Of a stretch of 64,000 nucleotides of DNA, positions 21,241 to 31,519 are shown piece after piece; the stretch's first letter is position 1, and every line of letters begins with the position of its first letter. The notes below the pieces were generated by a model. The model worked only from the letters and a program-made list of their open reading frames with translations, ran no database searches and was not told the DNA's origin. The position numbers and the translations under genes were made by a program. This stretch comes from Sabellastarte sp. h YS-2021 (taxonomy: Eukaryota; Annelida; Polychaeta; Sabellida; Sabellidae): assembly GCA_964017235.1 (NCBI GenBank), contig OZ024930.1, positions 24,680,614 through 24,744,613 of the forward strand, in the 5' to 3' direction.

Positions 21241-21669
21241 CTCAGCTTCACATATTTCTACCCAGGCATTTTTGAGATGTCCAAGGATCTTCAATTTGCA
21301 ATAGGAATGGCTACACATCCAAGGAAAATTGCATGGTCTTTCATGGAATGGCCAATAAGTTTTAAATATTTGAAAATTATAACAATTTGGATGTATTTTC
21401 TAACTTATGATCTATGTTTTAGTGTAATCTATACAAAAGTCTTAATATAACATAAAATTAATGAAAAAACAAAGAGTTCCACAGTTTAAAAAACAAGATT
21501 TCTTGCACAGTTTCGAGTTTTATAACCTGATAATACAAAATAAGTCAGTGATACATGTCATGGTCAGACCCCAACTAACTAGTGTGTTAACCAGAAAATA
21601 ACTCAAACCTATACACCTGTTAATGACTTAAAAGCTTTAAATATTATTACAAGATTACTTAAATAGTTT
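21241..21669. other. Intergenic DNA
   Basis: AT-rich. It contains one copy of a TACAAAATAAGTCA motif at 21535-21549, which is clustered at 28770-28990 on the other side of DIRS B1. No gene is supported. Confidence 0.35.
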
Positions 21670-22180
21670 CATACTAATCACTCACAGATTATAGTCCATA
21701 TGGCTGGATCAGTGTTCAAAATAGAAGTTATAGCCTGATCAGATGAAAGTTTGTAGTCACCTGGTCTTGAATCAGTTGTAACCAACAGCTCTGAATAGTT
21801 GACTGCCTCTGGTTGATGTAGTTTTGAGAACAATGTGTTCGATTGTAACTGGCGTAAGAATTTCCTCACTTGGCACTATGCTGGACTTCTTGCCCCTGAG
21901 GTCTTCCACGAGTTTTCCCCTTTATTGCTGTGCTCGACTTCTTTACTCTAGTAAACTTCAATTCCAGTTAATCTGCTGGATAGTGTCTTTTTATCACACA
22001 GGGTCTTCAGTTATAAAGTCCTTGAACTGTTTTAACAATCTTCTGAAATTTTGAGTGGGCAATACAATTTCATCTGGGGTATAGAACTCCTGTCCCAACA
22101 ATGCTAATCTGTAACTGTGACATGTGTTCAGCTTATATAGAGGAGTGATCAGGAACCTTACCATTACAACATACATATTT
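21670..22180 (-). other. Unassigned coding-like relic
   Basis: Minus-strand frames here have protein-like composition: CHSYRLALLGQEFYTPDEIV followed by FRRLLKQFKDFITEDPV (22176-21994), then in other frames VEDLRGKKSSIVPSEEIL and a 63-codon frame at 21869-21678. They look like one gene broken by stops and shifts, but I do not recognise the family. It could be part of an old transposon ORF just upstream of DIRS B1. Confidence 0.2.
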
Positions 22181-22702
22181 TCTAAGAAATTAACATCCTA
22201 AAACTTATACTTACATTAATTACTCATGATAAACATTTCATGGTAGGAATCCTGTTTTTGTTAAAACTGTAACTCACCTATTTTACTATTTCACAATTTG
22301 ACACACTTCCTCACAAACAACACTTTTATTGCGCTACAATAGCTTACCATGTGGGACTGAATTCTGTTCTCGGATGGCTGCAGGCATCCGGCCAACGTCT
22401 AAGAAAAAAATACATTTATAGTTGGCCGGAGCCTCAGGTTGTCCTCTGGTGGAACTCTACGAGATCTCTTCCTACTTTCTCGTTGGCCGTGTGTTTTGGT
22501 AGCTTCTGTCATAAACAGTCATATTTACTTCAATTTCTCAGCACATAAGTATTGTTGGAGTTGTTTTTTAGCCATTTTATTTTAAATATCTTATAGATTA
22601 TTCTGTGAAAGTTATGTTTTTCGACAGGATAAGTATTTTGTCTTATTTTTGGTGTTTTGAGTTTTCCTTGGTTCAGGCTTTGTCATTTTATTGCGTTTTA
22701 AA

Positions 22703-25190
22703 ATGTCCTCCCACCAAACGAATAAAGACAAGCCCAGATCTGCTAAGTGTCACCACTTCTGTTTCTCATTCGACACTCATAACTATTGCCCCTCATGCAG
22801 GGAATCTGGCAAGGGTGATGACCCCTGTGTCACGTTCGAATCTCCTTGTGGGATTTGTGCTGCCTTCACCGAAGAGCAGTTAATAAAGATCATCCATAGA
22901 AAATGTTATGTACAGAAACGGGACACTAACAAAGATGATGAGCTCAACCTATTAGGGGATGAGGACGTCAAGTCCTTTGCTGGTTCTCATGCAGACCTTG
23001 AGAGTGCTGCAGACAATCTGTTTACCTCCCCTCCATGTCCTCAGCCCCTACCCTTCAAGGCATTATCTATTAAAACACCAGCAAAATCTGTCCCACCTAC
23101 CCCAGGTACTGCCTTATAGCAGAAGATAGAGTCTAAACTCGAAAAGTCCCTAGGTAACACTTTTAACATCCATTTACAGCAATAAATGGAGGTTTTCCAG
23201 GCTTCAATGTTAGAGGCATTTCAGTCTCTCCGAGACGAATTTTCGTCTTTTAAAAAGACATCTAACCAACCAGAAGTGGAGGTGGATCAGACCTCCGCTT
23301 CGGCCTCTAAGCCTGGTCCCTCTAATCAAGCTGTATTTCTGGACCCACCCCATCCGAGACCTCGGCCTACCTCACACTCGGTTGAGTCTATGGAAGTTGA
23401 CTATGGTCCAGCCCTTCCACCACGTCTCGGTGCTGATCAACCTCATATGATAACGCATCGGATCAGCCTTCAACTCTATCCGATGAACCTACTAAGGTGG
23501 CATCGGCTAGGCCCAAAAAGCATTCTCACTCTCATAAAAAGCATGACACTGAACCGAGGTCCGCCTCGGATCAGTATGCAGGTCAAGCCGATAAACCTCG
23601 GGTTGCATCATCTAGACCTAAAAAACATGCTGATAGAAGCAAACACAAAGTGAAGTCCAGATATGTGTCTTCATCTTCAGAGGAGGATCAGTCCTCTGCA
23701 CCCAGACACAGGTCTTCAAAGCTCTCTGGGGCTCAGCCCTCAGGGGCTCATTCTGATCAAGACCAACCTCAACACGATCCAGACCCACCTTATTATAGTG
23801 AAGTAGCTTTGTCTGGCGTTCCCTCCCAATATGCTGAGGAAGTGGACACCTTCAGACGTATTCTTGCCCTCCCTGATCCCAGGGAGTCCATGCCTAGGTC
23901 CTCCACCTCTGTCATGGGGCTGGACGACAAGAAAGGCCGTCGGGAGCTTAGGCCAAGAGGCCCTTCTTCTATGCTCCCCTCAGCTCGGTTATCAAAGATG
24001 CTTTTGATAAATTTTAGCATGACTTCCAGGCCGCTAATTTAGCTGAGGGTAAATATATCAAACCTCCTCCTTCCTCTGCTAAGTGGTATAAGGTGGGACA
24101 GCCTTGTTATGAGGACAAGATTCAAGAGCTGAATACGGATTTTGCAAAAATCGGAACACCAAGCTAGGCAGAATATATCCACCCTTATCTTTACTGCTGC
24201 CTTTGCCAAGACTTCATCTTCATGTTATGCCACTCTTGAGAAGTGTCAATTAGTGGGTGGACTATTAGACGTGTGCTCGATTAATCGTCGGTGAGAGTGT
24301 AGAATCGCAGTCGGTCACTGGCGTTTTCTAATGATCGATTATTAAGCTTATATCTTACCTTTCCTGATTCATATCAATATCCACCTATTTAAAAATATTT
24401 TAGGTATTTTTATTAAATAAACTGACAGTTTTGTCTTCAATTTCGTTTGTTTATGTCTACCGCCATATTTACAGGAAGTGGGTGCTTTTGGTAGATTCTA
24501 AATGTCGGAACACCTTTATTCTTACCAGATTGACCTATATTTTATCCGGGAAAGTGTTTCTTAAATAATAAACAATAATGGAGTAAAATAATTGATTATG
24601 GGTCGATCATCGCTCGGAAAAATGGACGAATAATCGACCATGAAAATTGGAGGCGATTCCCAACACTAGTGTCAATATAGCCTGAAGTCAAACTTTAAGA
24701 AGGTTAAATACCAAATTCAGAAAGGTGCCAATCCTGTGAATATGTAGACATCTGGAATAAGACTGTTCTTATTCAACACAGAGCTCTTACATGCCTCAGC
24801 AAATCCTTGGCCCATATACTCCAGAGGGAGCTATATACCATGGGTAACACCGGCTTGCTAAGGCGCGAAGCCGAGATGACCCTTTTACAACCACAACTAG
24901 GGGAAACGAGACGCCAGGAACTTAAGGACTCGCCCTTTTGGCACTCCTCCTTGTTTAAGTTTCAGCTAGTGAAGGAGGGAGAAGACTTCCTCCTCAAAAA
25001 AGGCACCTCTAAAGACTCACAGGGTTTTGGACCCTATCAAAACAAGCCCTTTCGTGGTCCCCACAACAAGAAAAGAGACTCCTATAGGAAGCGCCCCTAT
25101 GGGGGCAACTCCTCACAAAGCAGTAACCAATCGTTTTCCTCAGGCAGGGGGAAACCGAACTTCAGAGGCTCCAGGGGTCGTTTTGACCAC
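22703..25190 (+). pseudogene. DIRS B1 gag-like gene, multiply broken
   Basis: The start at 22703 gives MSSHQTNKDK and then a Cys/His motif (CHHFCFSFDTHNYCPSC, GDDPC, CGIC) that closely follows copy B2. In-frame stops at 23117 (TAG) and 23183 (TAA) interrupt the coiled region before MEVFQASMLEAFQSLRDEF. Further shifts occur near 23450 and 24020. A 60-bp deletion near 24150 removes a segment present in B2, and a hAT miniature element splits the gene at 24251-24668. The last third (24807 onward) has the conserved AHILQRELYTMGNTGLLRRE and a Gly/Arg/Ser-rich nucleic-acid-binding tail that runs into the 415-bp deletion. Confidence 0.75.
24251..24668. mobile_element. hAT-type miniature transposon with 8-bp target duplication
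   Basis: The insertion interrupts gag of DIRS B1. The 8-bp sequence GTGTCAAT is found at 24243-24250 and again at 24669-24676. The ends read TAGTGGGTGG and, inward from the right, TAGTGTTGGGAATCG, which matches the hAT-type CAGTGTTGGG pattern. The interior has inverted blocks around CGATTAATCGTC and ATCGACCAT but no transposase. It moved in after DIRS B1 had inserted and was presumably mobilised by a hAT transposase elsewhere. Confidence 0.75.
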
Positions 25191-26710
25191 TCCAGAGTCC
25201 ATCAGGACCTCCCTGATTCCAGGGGAATGGGTGTCGTCGATAGACCTATCGGATGCTTACCTTCACATCCCCATCCATCCACACTCACGGAAATACCTAA
25301 GGTTTTGCCACAGGTGTTCCAGTTCACCTCCCTTCCTTTCGGACTAGCCACAGCCCCTCAGGTCTTTACAATGATTGTAAAGGAAGTGAAACTAATGGTC
25401 CTCTCCAGGGGACTCAGACTTTACCAGTACCTGGACGACTGGCTGATCAGGTTCAAGTCTCAGGAGGAAGCCCAAGTGAACACTCAGGCAGTGGTAGACC
25501 TAACCCAGTCCTTGGGGTGGATAATAAATCAGGAAAAATCAGAACTAAACCTACTCAGGTGTTTTCGTTTGTGGGCTACGAATACCATCTAGATTCAGCC
25601 CTTGTAAAACCCACTCAAGAGATATGGCTAAAACTTCAGGATTTGATCCTACGACTCAGGTCAAAACAAGTTTTTACTGCAAGATGTTTGATGTCGCTAA
25701 TTGGGTTGCTTGCCTCAATGGAGAAAATGGTCCCGGAGGGACGCCTTCACATGGGGCCCTTTCAGTTTCATCTCAAGGAGCACTGAAGATATCCTCAGTC
25801 GCTGGACAGCCTCCTTCCTTGGACAGAAACCATTTCTGCACACCTAGACTGGTGGCAAAATCCCACAAACATGATAAGAGGTGCAGACCTTCATCTCAAA
25901 GACCACAGCATCCAACTCTTTACAGACGCCCCAAACGAAGGTTGAGGCGCTCACTTAGACCAAACCTCCATAAAGGATCTGTGGTCAGACAGGGGAAAAA
26001 GGTTACACATAAATGTTCTAGAGTTGAAACCGGTCTCTGGCCCTCCGAAGCTTCAAGGACCAGTGTCAGAACCAAACAGTGTTAGTTGCAACGGACAACT
26101 CAACAGTGGTAGCCTACATAAACAAACAAGGAGGAACTCACTCAGCAGAAATGTGCGCTCTCCTGTGGCAGATCATGATGATGCCATCACTATCATATAA
26201 CATGAAAGCCAGACACATCCCAGGGTGTCTGAATGTGATGGCCGACCTTCTGTCCAGGTCGAACCAAGTCCAGTGAACAGAATGGTCACTGCATCCACAG
26301 GTGTTCAAACAGATCTGTCAAAAGTGGTTCACTCCTCATGTAGATCTATTTGCCACTCATCTGAACCACAAACTTCCACTGTACGTGTCTCCAGTCCCAG
26401 ACCCAAATGCTTGAGACATAGATGCTCTGAACATAAACTGGACAGGTCTCACTGCCTATGCTTACCCTCCGACGGCTCTCCTTCACAGGGTGATCCAAAA
26501 AATCAGGCAATGTCATTGCCTGATCATCGTAATAGCCCCAGGCTGGCCAGGGATGCCCTTGTTTTGGGCACCTAGTGCAGCTCTCAATAGAGATCCCACT
26601 GCAACTTCCGATGTCAACAACTCTTCTCAAACAGTCCCACAATTATGTGTTCCACAGCAATCCACAACATCTCAACCTCCACGTCTGGTGTCTAGGAGTG
26701 GACTGAGCTC
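25190..26710 (+). pseudogene. DIRS B1 RT-RNase H-methyltransferase-like gene, N-terminus deleted
   Basis: The first RT motifs are missing because about 415 bp (equivalent to 61143-61567 of B2) are deleted, joining the gag tail to ESIRTSLIPGEWVSSIDLSDAYLH. Retained are LPFGLATAP, the catalytic YQYLDDWLIR near 25430, FVGYEYHLDS, the RNase H phrases ATDNSTVVAYINKQGG (about 26080) and CLNVMADLLSRS, and the methyltransferase-like DLFAT/YPP region in shifted frames around 26330-26480. Frameshifts occur near 25540, 25780 and 26230. The product would be non-functional. Confidence 0.75.
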
Positions 26711-27805
26711 CAAGAACAAGGCTTCTCTGTGGAGGTGGCAGAGAGAATTGTTGCCCCTCAGAGGTCATCAGCAAGGACCATCTACAAATCAAAGTGGGCC
26801 CTATTTAAGAAATGGTACAGAGAAAATTTGGTGGATTTCTCCACTCCCTCTGTGAAACAAGTCTCAGACTTTTTCATGTACCTGTACCAAGATCTAAACA
26901 GGCGCCCGCCGACCATTGATGGTTACAGGACGACCATTGTTGACACTTTGGGCCCAGCGGGGCACCATATCTCACAAAGCTCAGACCTTTACAGGTTACT
27001 CTCTAGTTCTCACAGGGATCGCCCCAAAAGTTCCAGGAATCTTCCAAAATGGAACCTTTCTGTTGTACTCAATAAGCTCACAAAAGCACATTTAAGCCTA
27101 TGAAAGACACAGACCTCAAACGTCTTATTCTTAAAACTGCTTTCTTGCTAGCTTTGGCCTCCGGCAAGTGCCGCAGCAAAATCCATGCCTGGGTTGCAAA
27201 CAAAGTATCTAATCTAGACCAATCTTGTGGGAAAAGGTTTCCTTGTTCCCTTCTTCTGACTTTATAGCCAAAAACCAACTAGCAAGAGAAGGTTCTCAAA
27301 GTGTGTCTCCGGTGACAATTCCTGCTTTGACTACCATTGTAGATAGACAATTCAAAGAAGACAGAACCTTGTGTCCGGTGCGGGCCCTGAGGTACTTTTT
27401 GGATTGAATCAAAGACCTGAGAGGGTCTCGATCCCTCCTTTTCATCTCCTTCAAGAAAGGACATACCTCAGACATCAGACCCGCTACTCTTTCTTCTTGG
27501 TTGAAACAAACCATTCTACTTTGTTATAAACAAGCAGACCAACAATCCTTGGACTTGGTCCAAGTTAAAGCGCATGACATTAGGGCCTTCACGGCCTCTA
27601 AGGCCTTTTACGGTGGGGTATCGGTGGGCCAAATCATGCAAACCTGTCACTGGAAAGCTCACAACACATTTACAAATTTTTTCCTAAAAGACCTTATTGG
27701 TCAGACAACGACAACAATATGTATCTAGGTCCAGTAGTGGCGGCACAACAAGTCCTAGACCCTTCCCCTCAGACCAGTTATCCTCGGAAAAAAAGAAGGG
27801 GGGGG
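26710..27805 (+). pseudogene. DIRS B1 tyrosine recombinase; nucleophile Tyr replaced by Phe
   Basis: The N-terminal region has VAERIVAPQRSSARTIYKSK, then TIDGYRTTIVDTLG. The catalytic region has ASGKCRSKIHAW where an Arg is expected after GK but Cys is present, FISFKKGH, HDIRAFTASKAF, CHWKAHNTF and then NFFLKD. At the place where A1 has the nucleophile in QFYLKD, this copy has Phe (TTC near 27677). A stop at 27405 and frame changes near 27100, 27220 and 27700 add to the damage. The loss of both an active-site Arg and the Tyr makes this copy unable to integrate by itself. Confidence 0.75.
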
Positions 27806-28284
27806 CACATCCGCTACAACAAAGTCTTCAAGAGTCTAATCCCAGGGACTAGGTATAGGTTTACCTCTCAAGACGTTATGGGTAAGGTCATTTTTTATTA
27901 TCAGTATATTTAGTATATTATGTATTAAGGACTTATCAAGGTTGTCATTATTCTCATTTTAGGGGCAAAAATTATGAGAATTCCAAGCCTAGGGCTGGTT
28001 TTTTTCTATCGTGGATAGGCCCTAAGGGCCTTACTCTTTGTAAGAGAGCACGGCTGCTCTTCTCTCCTACAATCAAAACATCCAGACAGTTTTTTAGCAC
28101 TGTCATTCATTCAATTCAGCTTTTTGGCTCTTTACAGACCCGGTCTTCGGGATTGGGGCACTGTAAACGGGACTCAGACTGTAATTCTAAACATTCATTC
28201 TAATCTATTACTTCAAAATCTAAGAAAAATTGACATATCTTCCAGTCTCAGCTGTAATCCCGCCACCAGGCGGTTGGATTCAGC
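27806..28284 (+). other. DIRS B1 3' non-coding region
   Basis: Sequence between the recombinase and the internal complementary region, with no gene. It includes two short inverted stretches (GGCCCTAAGGGCC at 28018-28030, and CTCTTTGTAAGAGAG at 28035-28049). Confidence 0.4.
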
Positions 28285-28597
28285 ATTCAATCCCACATGG
28301 TAAGCTATTGTAGTGCAGTAAAATTGAAAATTTTAATTACTTAAATGTAGCTTTTATAAGCTACAAGCTTATCATGTGGGACTGAGAAGAGTCCCACCCT
28401 GCCTCCCCGCTGTATTACAGCTGAGGGATCTCGTAGAGTTCCACGAGAGGGCAACCTGAGGCTATGCCCAACTATAAATGTCTTTTGTTCTTAGACATTG
28501 GCCGGATGCCTGCGGCCATCTGAGAACAGTATTCAAGTCCCACATGGTATGCTTGTAGCTTATAAAAGCTACATTTAAGTAATTAAAATTTTCAAAT
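28285..28597 (+). repeat. Internal complementary region and right inverted repeat of DIRS B1
   Basis: 28290-28325 complements the outer left end (22324-22360) and 28326-28385 complements the outer right end (28535-28597); CATGTGGGACT marks both. The right inverted repeat (about 28395-28597) contains GATCTCGTAGAGTTCCACGA and CATTGGCCGGATGCC, the inverted match of 22378-22470. Confidence 0.85.
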
Positions 28598-31214
28598 TCA
28601 TCAGGATATGAAACTGTAGGTCAGTAAGTGTAATATATCTCTGCCATAAACAGCCAAACTACCTACATACACTTACAGCTTGTTATTCTATCACATACAA
28701 AACACTTAGTAAGGATTAAATTCCTTTGAGTCCATCCTTTGATGGAGACAAGGTACTATAAAAGGTAATTGAAATTACTACAAAATAAGTCAATGATACA
28801 AAACAAGTTGTCTATAGAGCAGTTTATTTTGTATTATCGACTTATTTTGTATCACCCTGAAATCTTGTCAAAATTCTGCGCACCGTTTTGTAACATATTA
28901 GGTCAACTGCTGCTACGAAATAAGTCGGCCAAATAATACAAAATAAGGCAATTTTACTACAAAATAAGTCGTTGATACAAAATAAGTTGTTACAGACCAG
29001 CATCAGTGCAGAAATAAGGGAGATATCCTAAGTTGAAAATCTCAAGTTGGAATAGAACATTTGCAAACAAATACTTGCTAACGTCCGATTGGAGCTGTTA
29101 ATGTTGCAGCTGTCTTATTAATGGTCTGCCACTCAGGCAAGCTTAAATTATGATATTTTAACATGCATATAAAGTAAAGCTAATGTACTGGTAATGCATG
29201 CCTATCTTATTTTAATGACATGTCATGCATGTTATTATCGGTACATAAACAAGATGTACAGTTATGTGACGTATGTTGATTCAGCCATCTGATGGGCTCA
29301 TATTTCTTCTTCTGTGAGAGAGTTATCCCCAATTAATCATTTACTATGCATGTGGAGTAACCAATATCATTCAGTATTTAAATGCAGCATCATTTGTGCG
29401 TTAAATATTTTGTCATTGGCAAAGCTTAATAGATTTAACCATTTTCAAAGTGTCCAAAATTTCATTTTTCCAGCAGGTCATTGCGTGACAGTAGGTTTGG
29501 TAAGATTGTACCACGTAAAAATTAGATTTTCTTTCCTCTTTGAATATTTCTTCTTAAAAAATATATGTGGAAACTTTGTTACTACTTGTCAGGATTTGTG
29601 TGTTGTCAGTGCTCATATTTTCTGCTCAGTCTCAGTATGTGTCTTTTGCCATTAAAATAGAGTTAAAACTATTATTTGTCAACACATATAAATAAATCTA
29701 TGCCAGTTGAATGAGTTGTTAAGTGATATTGGTTTGTTGTGGAAAAGTTATGTTTTTATTACTTATTTTACAGGTTGAATACATAGTAATTATATTGAAA
29801 ATCTTAGTAAATATGAAAAGCCTCCTGGAAGTGTAATTATGGCTTCATTACTTTCTCTTTATATGATGCCCTACAATGAACAAATGCAGATTTCTTTACA
29901 AGCTCATAAAGTTAGCATGATAGCAGTGTTAATAACAGTGTCAATTACAGCACCCTAAACACAATGATTACAGATACAGGATCGCTTTCATTAATTATGT
30001 ACCCTGTCAGTGCTTGGGCAGAGAAAATATAACCCACACACAAAGGTCTGTATAAGTACATCTTGGGTATAAAAAATATGTAAAAGTGGAACTAGTTCTG
30101 AGACCCCAGATCAAAGATGGCCAGCTATTTTTGTAGATTTAATTAAAAAAAATTAGCTGTGTCATTATTGTATTAACTATGCAGAGTTTAGTGAATATAA
30201 TACTGTATGTTAAATTTCTTTTACAAACGGGTAGAAATTACTTGTTCCTTCAAGGCTTGGTATAAATAATAGAGGCAATCTAGTCAATAAGGACATGTTT
30301 TGTGTAATGGGCACATCCATTTGCTGCTTACTTTACATTCAATCAGTAGTTAGTAGAAAATGACTGGACAGATTGTATGAATAAACAGATCCCCAGAAAT
30401 TTGCCATTTACTTCACATAACTTTCTATTATTATCTCCATAGTGTGACAGAATCCAAGAAGTAATAAAATCACTGGCTGGGCTGGAATAGATTTCACTAG
30501 TAGCTCACCTGTTAAGCCCTGTACACACAAACCCAATCTGATCCGTTCCAGTGATAAAGTTTGACAATAGGACATATCTTACCTAAACAGACAAGACCCA
30601 TAAAATCTAATCCAGAATGGAACAGTTTTTCTTTATGAAGATTTCTCCAGTTTTTGAAAAGTATTTTTAACATATATGCAAGAGAATCCTTCCTTTGCAA
30701 TTGCTTTAATTTTGAAAAAAAATTTCACCAAATTTGAATTAGGTCAGTTGAAAGCGGGCTGTTGTCTCAGCATATCAGATCACATTGGTTCAGTTTGGTG
30801 CACTGCTGTGGAAACCTTGTCCTTAACACGAGGATATTTTGTGGGTTTTTTGTGATGTTAATGGATCTGATTTGTGTAGTTTTCAGCAGTTTTATAGAAA
30901 ACTGATTCATAGATAGTAAATTTTCTCGAGAATTTTATGAATAAGTAAGGGACATCTATTTTCATAAAGATGCCAAACCTTAATATTTGGTGCAGTTTCT
31001 GTTAATAATCCATTTGGATCCTGATATGTTAAATTGCAAGAGATCATAAGAATACATGAATACTTGAATGTACAAAGCCAGGAATTACAAATTACACACT
31101 GCATTTTAGTGGTGTAGGTATTCAAAGATCTGACCTAGATTACTAAACAATTTTAAATTCTTCAAAGTTTTATAAATTCAAACCTAATAAAGGATGGGGG
31201 TTATAGTCCTCTTC
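28598..31214. other. Intergenic DNA with a clustered AAAATAAGTC motif
   Basis: No convincing gene. At 28775-28990 six copies of ACAAAATAAGTC or its complement occur, some in inverted orientation. The remaining sequence is AT-rich. Short open frames at 29314, 30512 and 30907 have no recognisable domains. Confidence 0.4.
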
Positions 31215-31375
31215 AGGCAGTGGGTGTTCCACAGCCCAAACCCATGCATGGATTTTTCACCAGATTTTCTGGATATGTTTAACCAAAAGGATTCTAGAGC
31301 TGATTAGGTTTTGGGGAGTATCTGGCAAGGCTGTTACTGTTACAGTGTGGTAAATGTCCATCAACTGGAAAATGT
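31215..31375. repeat. Dispersed direct repeat, first copy (partner at 34168-34310)
   Basis: Contains CAGTGGGTGTTCCACAGCC, AACCCATGCATGGATTTTTC, GATTCTAGAGCTGATTAG and a GGCTGTTACTGTTACAG end. The same order with about 75-80% identity by eye occurs at 34168-34310. The two flank the Helitron-like element at 31520-33637. The family is not recognised. Confidence 0.55.
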
Positions 31376-31519
31376 AAACATATGAAATTCTTCAGGTCAC
31401 TTTTTATAAATTACTCTTTTTGGCATTTTTAAACACATTTTAAGCTGTTTGTATCTGTTGTTTATTGTGCTTATGGTATTGTCTCCAATTATGTAATTAC
31501 CTTGTTTAAGATTATTATT

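Larger units (their letters stand above)
22324..28597 (+). mobile_element. DIRS-type retrotransposon copy B1 (complete but dead)
   Basis: The left terminus starts TTTTATTGCGCTACAATAGC and the right terminus ends in TTAAAATTTTCAAAT. Both outer ends are found again, inverted and fused, in the internal complementary region at 28285-28390. Gag, RT-RNase H-methyltransferase and tyrosine recombinase follow in order, but with in-frame stops, deletions of about 60 bp (near 24150) and about 415 bp (near 25190) relative to copy B2, and a hAT miniature insertion at 24251. The terminal repeats share a GGCCGGATGCC-like region and a CTCGTAGAGTTCCAC block. The copy belongs to the same subfamily as B2 at 58662. 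Confidence 0.88.

Noticed and set aside
29314-29655. 113-codon plus frame in AT-rich DNA
   Set aside because: Phe/Cys/His-rich, with no domain and no flanking gene signals; likely chance.
30440-30500. Possible exon after CTCCATAG with a short open stretch
   Set aside because: It has no donor site in phase and no link to the exon at 39709.
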